From assembly GCA_036555725.1 (NCBI GenBank), contig DATBKU010000153.1, positions 83,028-147,027 on the forward strand: DNA of 64,000 nucleotides. Direction: 5' to 3'. Position numbers and translations under genes: made by a program. Source of the DNA: CALAED01 sp036555725 (GTDB lineage: Bacteria; Actinomycetota; Actinomycetes; Streptosporangiales; Streptosporangiaceae). Under the pieces are notes generated by a model. That model searched no databases and had not been told where the DNA came from. It worked only from the letters and a program-made list of their open reading frames with translations. Below, piece by piece: positions 15,976 to 23,388 of the stretch; within the stretch, counting starts at the first letter, position 1; the number at the start of each line of letters is the position of its first letter.

Positions 15976-18297
15976 TTATGGCCGGGGGCGCCAGCGCTCG
16001 TGCCGGGTGCGGGGTTCGCCCTCCCGTACGAGTTGCAGCCGGGGCCGGGGCTCGTCGGCGCGGCCGGCGCGCGGCTTGCGGCTGCCGGCCTGGAACGGGT
16101 CGGGCCAGTCGGCGCCTGGACCTTCGTAGTCTTGGTCGGCGGCGGCGTGCAGGGTCCATTGCGGGTCGTACAGGTGGCTGCGGCCGAGGGCGCACAGGTT
16201 GCCCCGCCCGGCCAGGATGATCGAGTTGACGTCGTCGTACGACGAGATCGCGCCGACCGCGATCGTCGCGATGCCGGCCTCGTTGCGGATCCGGTCCGCG
16301 TACGGCGTCTGGTAGCTGCGCCCGAAGGCCGGCCGCTCGTCCGGCGTCACCTGACCGGTGGAGACGTCGATGGCGGCGGCGCCCGCTTGCTGGAAGGCGC
16401 GAGCGATCTCCACCGCATCGTCACCGGTGATGCCGCCGTCGACCCAGTCGGTGGCGGAGATCCGTACGGTCATCGGCTTGTGGTCCGGCCACACCGTACG
16501 GATCGCGCGGAACACCTCTAGCGGGTAGCGCAGCCGGTTCGCCGGCGACCCGCCGTACGCGTCGGTGCGCTGGTTGGTCACCGGCGAGATGAAGCTGGAC
16601 AGCAGGTAGCCGTGCGCGCAGTGCAGCTCAAGCAGGTCGAACCCGGCCCGGTCGCCCATAACCGCGGCGCGGACGAACTCCTCGCGGATCTCGTCCATCT
16701 CGGTGCGGGTCAGCGCGCGCGGCACCTGGTTGACGCCCGGCCGGTACGGGATCGGCGACGGCGCGACGACCTCCCAGTTCCCGTGTGGCAGCGGCTCGTC
16801 CATGCCCTCCCACATGAGCTTCGTGGAGCCCTTACGCCCGGAGTGGCCCAGCTGCAAACCGATCTTGGCCGTGCTGTGGGTGTGCACGAAGTCGGCGATC
16901 CGCGCCCAGGCGGCCTCGTGCTCGGCCCGGTAGAGGCCGGCGCAGCCGGGGGTGATGCGACCCGGCTCGGACACGCACACCATCTCGGTCATCACCAGCG
17001 CCGCGCCGCCCAGCGCCTTGCCGCCCAGGTGCACCAGGTGGAAGTCGCCCGGCGTGCCGTCGACCGCGGAGTACATGTCCATGGCCGACACGACAATTCG
17101 GTTCTTCAGCTCCAGCTCGCCCAGCCGGAACGGCGTGAACATCGGCGGCGTGCGCCCGGCGACCTCGTCGACGAACTCCGGGTCGCGCAGCCGCAGGTTG
17201 TCGTACGTGACCCGGCGGCTGCGGGTCAGCAGGTTGAACGCGAACCGCAGCGGCTCCTGCCGCAGGTACTGCCCGATGTTCTCGAACCACTCCAGGCTGG
17301 CCTGCGCCGCCCGCTGCGTGCTCTCCACCACCGGCCGGCGCTCGGCCTCGTACGCGGCCAGCGCGGCGTCGATGCCCGGCTGTTCGTGCAGGCAGGCGGC
17401 CAGTGCGAGCGCGTCCTCCATCGCCAGCTTCGTGCCGGACCCCACCGAGAAGTGCGCCGTGTGCGCCGCGTCGCCGATCAGTACGACGTTGCCGTGCCGC
17501 CAGGTCTGGTTTCGGATCGTCGTGAAGTTGAGCCACTTGGAATTGTTGGGCACGAGGGTGTGGCCGTCGAGGATGTCGGCGAACAGCTTTTCGCACACCG
17601 TGATGCTGTCGAGGTCGCTCTCGCCGGGCGCGAACTCGCGCGTGGCGAACCGGTCGAAGCCGGCCGCGCGCCACACCTTGTCGCTCATTTCGACGATGAA
17701 CGTGCTCATCTCGGCGTCGTACGGGTAACCGTGGATCTGCATGACCCCGTACGGCGTCTCGACGACGTAGAACTTGAACGCGTCGAAGACCAGGTCGGTG
17801 CCGAGCCACATGTACTTGCAGCGGCGCACGTCGAGGTCGGGGACGAAGACGTCGGCGAAGGCGGCCCGAGTGGCGCTGTTGGCGCCGTCGGCCGCCACCA
17901 CCAGGTCGTACTCACGGGCGAGCTCTTCCGCGGGCGGCGCCTCGGACCGGGAATGGACGACGATGCCGAGCTCGTGGCTGCGCTCCCGCAGAATCTCCAG
18001 CAGCCGCCGGCGGCTCATCGCGGCGAACCCGTGCCCGCCGGAGGTGACGATCTCGCCCCGGTAGTGGATGTCGATGTCGTCCCAGCGCGCGAACTCGGCC
18101 GTCATGGCGGCATGGACGGCCGGGTCGGCGTGCTCGATGCCGCCGAGCGTCTCGTCGGAGAACACCACGCCGAAGCCGAAGGTGTCGCCGGGGGAGTTGC
18201 GCTCCCACACGGTGATGTCGTGGTGTGGGCCCAGCTGCTTCATCAGGACGCCGAAGTACAGCCCGCCGGGACCGCCGCCGATGCAGGCGATGCGCAT
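15976..18297 (-). CDS. Two-domain aryl-CoA monooxygenase/reductase (2-aminobenzoyl-CoA or salicylyl-CoA type)
   Basis: A 773-residue fusion. Residues 1-~385 are a class A flavin monooxygenase (CIGGGPGGLYFG Rossmann start; GDAAHTAHFSVGSG FAD motif). Residues ~395-770 are an Old Yellow Enzyme-type TIM barrel (LELKNRIVVSAMDMYSA, GDRAGFDLLELHCAHGYLLSSF by position, and the H-CAHGYL active-site block). This architecture is known from 2-aminobenzoyl-CoA monooxygenase/reductase and is annotated elsewhere as salicylyl-CoA 5-hydroxylase/oxidoreductase. It hydroxylates and then reduces the aromatic CoA ester. GGGAGG 7 nt before ATG 18297 fixes the start, and a promoter lies upstream. The neighbouring aryl-CoA ligase, RidA and crotonase favour the aminobenzoate route. 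Confidence 0.9.
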   Translation of the reverse strand: MRIACIGGGPGGLYFGVLMKQLGPHHDITVWERNSPGDTFGFGVVFSDETLGGIEHADPAVHAAMTAEFARWDDIDIHYRGEIVTSGGHGFAAMSRRRLLEILRERSHELGIVVHSRSEAPPAEELAREYDLVVAADGANSATRAAFADVFVPDLDVRRCKYMWLGTDLVFDAFKFYVVETPYGVMQIHGYPYDAEMSTFIVEMSDKVWRAAGFDRFATREFAPGESDLDSITVCEKLFADILDGHTLVPNNSKWLNFTTIRNQTWRHGNVVLIGDAAHTAHFSVGSGTKLAMEDALALAACLHEQPGIDAALAAYEAERRPVVESTQRAAQASLEWFENIGQYLRQEPLRFAFNLLTRSRRVTYDNLRLRDPEFVDEVAGRTPPMFTPFRLGELELKNRIVVSAMDMYSAVDGTPGDFHLVHLGGKALGGAALVMTEMVCVSEPGRITPGCAGLYRAEHEAAWARIADFVHTHSTAKIGLQLGHSGRKGSTKLMWEGMDEPLPHGNWEVVAPSPIPYRPGVNQVPRALTRTEMDEIREEFVRAAVMGDRAGFDLLELHCAHGYLLSSFISPVTNQRTDAYGGSPANRLRYPLEVFRAIRTVWPDHKPMTVRISATDWVDGGITGDDAVEIARAFQQAGAAAIDVSTGQVTPDERPAFGRSYQTPYADRIRNEAGIATIAVGAISSYDDVNSIILAGRGNLCALGRSHLYDPQWTLHAAADQDYEGPGADWPDPFQAGSRKPRAGRADEPRPRLQLVREGEPRTRHERWRPRP

Positions 18298-18320
18298 TGC
18301 CGAGCCTCCCGTGCATCTCG

Positions 18321-18361
18321 CCGGCATTGTCAAGCTATATCGTTCTCATGACGGTAGTCAA
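18321..18361 (-). promoter_or_regulatory. Promoter and operator of the aryl-CoA monooxygenase
   Basis: On the minus strand a -35 TTGACT (18356-18361) and a -10 TATAGC (18334-18339) are separated by 16 bp. The predicted start lies about 30 nt before the ATG. Overlapping the start is TTGACAATGCCGG (18321-18333), whose first 12 bases also occur in the ligase/paaX intergenic region. It is therefore a probable PaaX-family half-site. Confidence 0.6.
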
Positions 18362-18370
18362 AGCAACGCG

Positions 18371-19990
18371 TTACAACACTTCCCGGAGCTTGAACCGTTG
18401 CAGCTTGCCGGTCGGCGTGTACGGCAGCGCGTCGAGGAAGGTGACGGCGCGCGGATATTTGTACGGCGCGATCTGCTCCTTGACGAATTCCTGCAGGGAC
18501 CGCGCGGTCGACTCGGTCGCGGGCACATCGGCCCGGAGCACCACGAAGGCCTTGACGATCTGCCCACGCTCTGGGTCGGGCACGCCGATCACGGCGGCCT
18601 CGGCGACGTCGGGGGAGCGCAGCAGGACCTCCTCGACCTCGATGGCCGCGATGTTGTACCCGGCCGAGATGATCAGGTCGTCGGCGCGCGACTGGTACCA
18701 GAAGTAGCCGTCGGCGTCGCGGACATAGACGTCGCCGGTGAAGTTCCAGCCATCCCGTACGTACTGGCGTTGCCGGTCGTCGGCCAGATAGCGGCAGCCC
18801 GTCGGCCCGCGGACGGCCAGCAGCCCGGGTTGACCGTCGGGCAGCGAAGCGCCGGTGTCGTCGACGACGCGCGCCTCGTAGCCGGGCACCACCCTGCCGG
18901 TGGAGCCGGGCCGGATGTCGGCGTCGGCCGAGCCGATGAAGATGTGCAACATCTCCGTCGAGCCGATGCCGTCGATGATCTCTATGCCGGTGGCGTCCCG
19001 CCACGCCTCCCAGGTGCGCGCGTTGAGATGCTCACCGGCGGACACGCAGCGACGCAACGACGCGGTATCGGTGGTATTGGCCTGGCCCAGCTCGGCGAGC
19101 ATGGCGCGGTAGGCGGTGGGCGCGGTGAACAGCACGCTGACGCGCTGTTCGGCCAGGGCGGCGAGCAGCAACTCGGGGCTGCCGCGCTCCAGCAGCACGG
19201 TCGACGCGCCGGCCCGCAGCGGGAACACCACCAGACCGCCCAGCCCGAAGGTGAAGGACAGCGGCGGGCTGCCCGCGAACACGTCGTCGGCTCTCGGCTT
19301 GAGCACATGTGCGGAGAAGGTGTCGGCGATGACCAGCACGTCCCGGTGGAAGTGCAGGCATCCCTTGGGCTTGCCCGTGGTGCCCGAGGTGAACGCGATC
19401 ATGCACACGTCGTCGGCCGCCGTCGGCACCGCCGGGAAGTCCGCCGGTTTGCGGCCGCAGCGCACGGTCAGGTCGTCGCCGTCCTTGCCGCCGTACGCTA
19501 CGACCCGCAGGCCGTCGACCTCGGCCTTGACCAGATCGGCGACGAAGCGGGAATCGCACAGGGCGTGGGAGACCTGCGCCCTCTCCACGATCTCGCGCAG
19601 CTCGCCGCTGCGCAGCACGGGCAGCACGCTCACCGCGACCGCCCCCGCCTTGATCACGCCGAACCAGCACGCGACCAGCCAGGGGTTGTTGGGGCCGCGC
19701 AGCAGGACCCGGTTCCCCGGCACCACCCCGAGGTCCTCGACCAGCACCCGGGCGACCTGGTCGGCGCGGCGGCGTAGCTCGCGGTACGTCCACGACTCGT
19801 CCTGCCCGATCAGGCAGGGGCGGTCCGGCCCGTACCGCTCAATCGTCTTGTCCAGCAGCTCCTCGGCGCAGTTCAGCCGCTCCGGATACCGCAACTCCGG
19901 CAGGGAGAGCACCATCGTGGGCCACCGCTCGGGCTGCGGCAGGTTGTCGCGGGTGAACGTATCGACGTGAGCCGAGGGTGAGAGGTCCAT
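18371..19990 (-). CDS. Benzoate/2-aminobenzoate-CoA ligase-type acyl-adenylating enzyme
   Basis: A 539-residue ANL-superfamily ligase. The P-loop-like motif is FTSGTTGKPKGC (~205), the adenylate motif is DGIGSTEMLHIF, and the A8 hinge region contains TGDVYVRDADGYFWYQ and DDLIISAGYNI. The catalytic Lys is in TPTGKLQRF near the C-terminus. GSTEMLHIF is characteristic of benzoate-CoA ligase relatives. It activates an aromatic acid to its CoA thioester, the substrate of the downstream two-domain monooxygenase (73-bp gap). ATG 19990 is chosen; a -35/-10 pair lies 30-57 bp upstream. It is divergent from the PaaX-type regulator. Confidence 0.92.
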   Translation of the reverse strand: MDLSPSAHVDTFTRDNLPQPERWPTMVLSLPELRYPERLNCAEELLDKTIERYGPDRPCLIGQDESWTYRELRRRADQVARVLVEDLGVVPGNRVLLRGPNNPWLVACWFGVIKAGAVAVSVLPVLRSGELREIVERAQVSHALCDSRFVADLVKAEVDGLRVVAYGGKDGDDLTVRCGRKPADFPAVPTAADDVCMIAFTSGTTGKPKGCLHFHRDVLVIADTFSAHVLKPRADDVFAGSPPLSFTFGLGGLVVFPLRAGASTVLLERGSPELLLAALAEQRVSVLFTAPTAYRAMLAELGQANTTDTASLRRCVSAGEHLNARTWEAWRDATGIEIIDGIGSTEMLHIFIGSADADIRPGSTGRVVPGYEARVVDDTGASLPDGQPGLLAVRGPTGCRYLADDRQRQYVRDGWNFTGDVYVRDADGYFWYQSRADDLIISAGYNIAAIEVEEVLLRSPDVAEAAVIGVPDPERGQIVKAFVVLRADVPATESTARSLQEFVKEQIAPYKYPRAVTFLDALPYTPTGKLQRFKLREVL

Positions 19991-20019
19991 GGCGACGCCT
20001 ATCCGAGACGATGAAACCC

Positions 20020-20064
20020 AACATATCGCTTCTGTTACTGCCGTCAATGCCACGGCATTGTCAA
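20020..20064. promoter_or_regulatory. Divergent ligase/paaX control region with inverted repeat
   Basis: For the ligase (minus strand), -35 TTGACG (20042-20047) and -10 TATGTT (20020-20025) are spaced 16 bp. Overlapping the -35 is the inverted repeat CAATGCC-AC-GGCATTG (20045-20060), extended to CGGCATTGTCAA (20053-20064), a sequence repeated at the monooxygenase promoter. This is the best candidate operator for the adjacent PaaX-family protein. The paaX GTG (20110) is close to a GATATC element and may be read from a leaderless message. Confidence 0.6.
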
Positions 20065-20109
20065 TCGGCTTCTTGGCTCGGTACGCATGGGTGTCGATAT
20101 CGTGCGCTT

Positions 20110-20952
20110 GTGACCGACACCACGGATACCGCCGACGAACGCGGTCCTCGGCCGCGGTCGCTGATCGTCACGTTCTACGGGGCGTACGGCCGCGAGCGCG
20201 GGGGATGGGTATCGGTCGCCGACCTCATCCGGCTCATGGCCGAGCTCGACGTGGACGCCCCGGCGGTCCGCTCCTCGGTCTCCCGGCTGAAGCGCCGTGG
20301 CCTCCTCGAAGCGAAGCGCGTCGGGGGCACGGCCGGATACTCCCTGTCAGAGGAGGCGGGACGGATCCTGGCGGAGGGCGACCGGCGCATCTACGGCCGC
20401 CGGGTCGCGAACCTGACCGACGGCTGGGTGCTGGTGGTGTTCTCCGTCCCCGAGTCGCAGCGGCACAAGCGGCACCTGCTGCGGTCGCGGCTGACCTGGC
20501 TGGGCTTCGGCACCGCGGCGCCCGGGGTGTGGATCGCGCCCATGCACCTGGCCGACGAGGCGCGCGGCGCGCTCGAACGGCTGGACGTCACCGACTACGT
20601 CGACCTCTTCCGCTCCCACCATCTCGCCTTCGCCGACCTGCGGCACGCGATCGCCCACTGGTGGGACCTGGCCGCCCTGCAGAAGATGTACGACGAGTTC
20701 CTGCGCGCGCACGAGCCGCTCCTCGCCCGCTGGAGCCGGCGCCGGTCGATGGACGGCGAGGAGGCCTTCGCCGACTATCTGCGCACCGTCGACGCGTGGC
20801 GCCGCATGCCCTACCTCGACCCGGGGCTGCCGCTCGAGCTGATGCCCGACGACTGGTCCGGCCATCGTGCGGCGAACGTGTTCTTCGAACTGCACGCCCG
20901 GCTGCGTGAACCGGGCCTGAAGCACGTCATCGACGTCGTCAGCCGGGGATGA
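20110..20952 (+). CDS. PaaX-family transcriptional regulator
   Basis: A 280-residue protein matching the PaaX family. The N-terminal winged helix (SLIVTFYGAYGRERGGWV; VRSSVSRLKRRGLLEAKR) is followed by a Cas2-like central domain (WVLVVFSVPESQRHKRHLLR) and the C-terminal PaaX domain (YLDPGLPLELMPDDWSG). Family members repress aromatic-acid catabolic genes and are released by the aryl-CoA intermediate. It is divergent from the aryl-CoA ligase, with an inverted repeat in the gap that recurs at the monooxygenase promoter. GTG 20110 has no Shine-Dalgarno, so it may be leaderless. Its 3' end overlaps ridA by 14 bp, convergently. Confidence 0.93.
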   Translation: MTDTTDTADERGPRPRSLIVTFYGAYGRERGGWVSVADLIRLMAELDVDAPAVRSSVSRLKRRGLLEAKRVGGTAGYSLSEEAGRILAEGDRRIYGRRVANLTDGWVLVVFSVPESQRHKRHLLRSRLTWLGFGTAAPGVWIAPMHLADEARGALERLDVTDYVDLFRSHHLAFADLRHAIAHWWDLAALQKMYDEFLRAHEPLLARWSRRRSMDGEEAFADYLRTVDAWRRMPYLDPGLPLELMPDDWSGHRAANVFFELHARLREPGLKHVIDVVSRG

Positions 20953-21364
20953 CGGCCGTACACACCAATTCGACCAGCGCCGCGGGGTCGAACAGACCGC
21001 TTACCTCGAAGAACGCCATCGCCGGGTAGTGCTTGCCGAGATGGCGCCGGTAGATCTGCCCGAGCTCGCGCAGGCCGGCGCGGTAGCCGGCCGCGTCGGT
21101 GGTGTAGACGATCATGCTGACCAGATGCTCCGGTTCGCCGCCGACCGCCCGCACCGCCGTCACCAGGTTGGCCAGCGCGAGGTCGAACTGCTCACTCAGG
21201 GTCTCCCCGCCGATGGTGCCGTCGCGGCGCTGCGCGGTCTGCCCGCCGAGGTAGACCGTGCGGCCCGGCGCGGCCACGACGGCGTGCGAGAACCCGACCG
21301 CGGGAGCGAGCTCGAGCGGGTTGACCAACCGGTGCGCGCTCTGTGTCTCCCGCTCAGCGCTCAT
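20939..21364 (-). CDS. RidA-like enamine/imine deaminase
   Basis: A 141-residue member of the Rid/YjgF family. The signature region TVYLGGQTAQRRDGTIGG and the C-terminal VELVCTAVIPG (the usual place of the conserved Arg/Glu active-site strand) fit the trimeric barrel fold. Rid proteins hydrolyse reactive enamines and imines. Here it is the last gene of a coupled SDR-crotonase-RidA operon next to an aryl-CoA ligase and aminobenzoyl-CoA-type monooxygenase. That suggests it releases ammonia from an enamine intermediate of 2-aminobenzoate breakdown (inference). Its ATG overlaps the crotonase stop (ATGA). Confidence 0.88.
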   Translation of the reverse strand: MSAERETQSAHRLVNPLELAPAVGFSHAVVAAPGRTVYLGGQTAQRRDGTIGGETLSEQFDLALANLVTAVRAVGGEPEHLVSMIVYTTDAAGYRAGLRELGQIYRRHLGKHYPAMAFFEVSGLFDPAALVELVCTAVIPG

Positions 21365-22191
21365 CAGCGGCCCTGCCAGTTCGGGGTGCGTTTGGCGTTG
21401 AACGCCGTGTGGAACTCGGCGTAGTCGGCGCTGTTCATCAGCAGCGCCTGGGTCATGGCGTCCAGCTCCAGCGCACCGGACAGGCTCATGTCGAGCTCGC
21501 GGGTCAGCAGCGCCTTGGTCTGCGCGTACGCCAGCGCGGGCCCCCCGGCCAGCCGGCGCGCCAGCGCCGAGGCGGCCTCGCCGAGCGCGTCGTCGTCGAC
21601 CAGCGTGCTGACCAGCCCGTACCGGTCCGCCTCCGCGGCGTCGATGGTGTCGCCGAGCATGAGCAACTGGGTGGCGCGGCCGAGCCCGACCAGGCGGGGC
21701 AGCAGGTAGGCCGCCCCCATGTCGGCCCCGGACAGCCCGACCTTGGTGAACAGGAACGCGAAGCGCGCCGACCTGGCGACCAGCCGGAAGTCGGCGGCCA
21801 GCGCGAGGACGGAGCCGGCGCCGGCGGCGACGCCGTGGACGGCGGCGATGATCGGGATCGGGCACTCCCGCATCGCCTTGATCACATCGCCGGTCATCCG
21901 CGTGAAGGCGATCAGGTCGTCGGGGGACATCCGCAGCGTCTCGCCGATGATCTCGTTGACGTCGCCGCCCGAGCAGAACGCCTTGCCCTCGCCGCGCAGC
22001 ACCAGGGCCCGGGTATCGCCGCGCTGCGGCAGCTCGGCGAGCAGGTCGCGCAGGTCGGCGTACGCCTCGAAGGTGAGGGCGTTCAGCTTGTCCGGCCGGT
22101 TGAACGTGACGGTCGCGGTGGCGTCGTCGTGCTCCAGCCGGAAGTGCCGCCACTCGCCCGTGAACGGAACCGACCCCCGAAAGGGACTCAT
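21364..22191 (-). CDS. Enoyl-CoA hydratase/isomerase (crotonase family)
   Basis: A 275-residue crotonase. The first oxyanion-hole segment is GKAFCSGGDVNE, the second is GVAAGAGSVLALAADFRLV. The usual catalytic Glu loop is replaced by KVGLSGADMGAAYLLPRLVG, seen in specialised ring-cleavage and dehydratase members rather than in fatty-acid hydratases. It is probably the hydratase or ring-opening step of the aromatic CoA-ester route. It overlaps its neighbours by 4 bp on each side (ATGA), which makes a tightly coupled trio. Confidence 0.9.
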   Translation of the reverse strand: MSPFRGSVPFTGEWRHFRLEHDDATATVTFNRPDKLNALTFEAYADLRDLLAELPQRGDTRALVLRGEGKAFCSGGDVNEIIGETLRMSPDDLIAFTRMTGDVIKAMRECPIPIIAAVHGVAAGAGSVLALAADFRLVARSARFAFLFTKVGLSGADMGAAYLLPRLVGLGRATQLLMLGDTIDAAEADRYGLVSTLVDDDALGEAASALARRLAGGPALAYAQTKALLTRELDMSLSGALELDAMTQALLMNSADYAEFHTAFNAKRTPNWQGR

Positions 22192-22946
22192 CCCGGTAGA
22201 CCTCCTCCATCGAGCACCAGCGCCTGGCCGTTGACCGAGCCGGCGTCTTCGCTGGTGAGGTACTCGACGGCGGCGGCCACCTCCTCCGGCTCCAGCAGCC
22301 GCCCGAGCGGGGAGGCGTGCGCCAGCGCGGCCTCGGCGGCCGCGGCGTCCCGCCCGGTGCGCACGGTGATTCGCGCCACGGACTCGTCGGTCATCGGCGT
22401 ACGGACGAAGGCCGGGCAGACGGCGTTGCTGGTCACGCCGGTGCCGGCGACCTCCGCGGCCACCACCCGCGTCAGCCCCAGCAGCGCGTGCTTGCTCGCG
22501 GTGTACGCGGCGGTGTACGGCGTGCCGGCCAGCGCCGCCGTGGAGGCGATGGACACGATGCGGCCCCACCCGACCTCCCGCATGCCCGGCAGCGCGGCTC
22601 GGATCAGCAGGAAGGCACCGGTGGCGTTGACCCGCAGGTGCCGCTCCCACTCCTCCAGGCTGGTCCGCTGTACCGGGTTGGTCGCGGCGATCCCGGCGTT
22701 GTTGACCAGGATCTCCACCGTTCCCAGGCGCTCGATGGTGCGCGTCACCTGCTCCTCATCGGTGACGTCGCACGGCTGCCCGACGACGGCGAGCCCTTCG
22801 TCCTTGGCGCTGCGTTCCAGCGCGCCCAGGCTTTCCTCGTTCCGGCCGAGCGCCACGACCTGATGCCCCAGCCGCGCCAGCCGCAGACTGACCGCGCGTC
22901 CGATGCCGCCGGCCCCGCCGGTCACCACCGCCAGTCGGCTGTCCAC
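22188..22946 (-). CDS. Short-chain dehydrogenase (3-hydroxyacyl-CoA type)
   Basis: A 252-residue classical SDR: TGGAGGIG cofactor loop, NNAG, catalytic Ser in IVSIAST, and YTASK. GTG 22946 is preferred over an upstream frame start because GAGGA lies 6 nt before it. As the first gene of the SDR-crotonase-RidA trio it likely oxidises a hydroxyacyl-CoA ring intermediate. Substrate assignment is inference from context. Confidence 0.9.
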   Translation of the reverse strand: MDSRLAVVTGGAGGIGRAVSLRLARLGHQVVALGRNEESLGALERSAKDEGLAVVGQPCDVTDEEQVTRTIERLGTVEILVNNAGIAATNPVQRTSLEEWERHLRVNATGAFLLIRAALPGMREVGWGRIVSIASTAALAGTPYTAAYTASKHALLGLTRVVAAEVAGTGVTSNAVCPAFVRTPMTDESVARITVRTGRDAAAAEAALAHASPLGRLLEPEEVAAAVEYLTSEDAGSVNGQALVLDGGGLPG

Positions 22947-22979
22947 GCGTTGTCCTCGGCGCACTGGCGCACGCGGCGG

Positions 22980-23300
22980 TCAGAGGTAGAGGCCGGTGCC
23001 ATGTTCGGGGCGTTCGCTGGCGGTGGCGTGCAGGTCGCGTTCGCGCATGACGAGGTAGCTATGGCCCTGGATGTCGACCTCGTACTGGTCACCGGTGTGA
23101 AAGAGGACCCGGTCGCCGACCTTGACCGTGCGGACGTGCGGGCCCACCCCGCAGACCTCGCCCCAGACCAGGCGGTTGCTCTGCTCCACCGTCGACGGGA
23201 TGACGATGCCGCCACTGCTGCGCCGCTCCTCCGGCTCCTTCTCGACCCGCACCATGACGCGGTCGTGCAGCATCTGGACCTCGAATTTCGCCTCGGCCAC
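22980..23300 (-). CDS. GroES-like (Cpn10-type) small protein
   Basis: A 106-residue protein with the Cpn10 barrel pattern: LHDRVMVRVEKEPEERRSSGGIVIPS (by position ~11-36), VGPHVRTVKVGDRVLFHTGDQYEV, and LVMRERDL. It matches co-chaperonin length, but its mobile loop (ERRSSGGIVIPSTVEQSNRL) deviates from the canonical GroEL-binding loop and no groEL is adjacent. It lies 33 bp upstream of the SDR on the same strand, so it may head the aromatic operon. It could be a specialised GroES paralogue; its function is unknown. Confidence 0.85.
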   Translation of the reverse strand: MAEAKFEVQMLHDRVMVRVEKEPEERRSSGGIVIPSTVEQSNRLVWGEVCGVGPHVRTVKVGDRVLFHTGDQYEVDIQGHSYLVMRERDLHATASERPEHGTGLYL

Positions 23301-23388
23301 GCTCGGAGTTTACTTGCTCTCCGGATGCCTCAAGGTCACGGCGCTGCGACAGTCGGATCGAGATCGCGTGCGGTTATGGCACCTGGGG

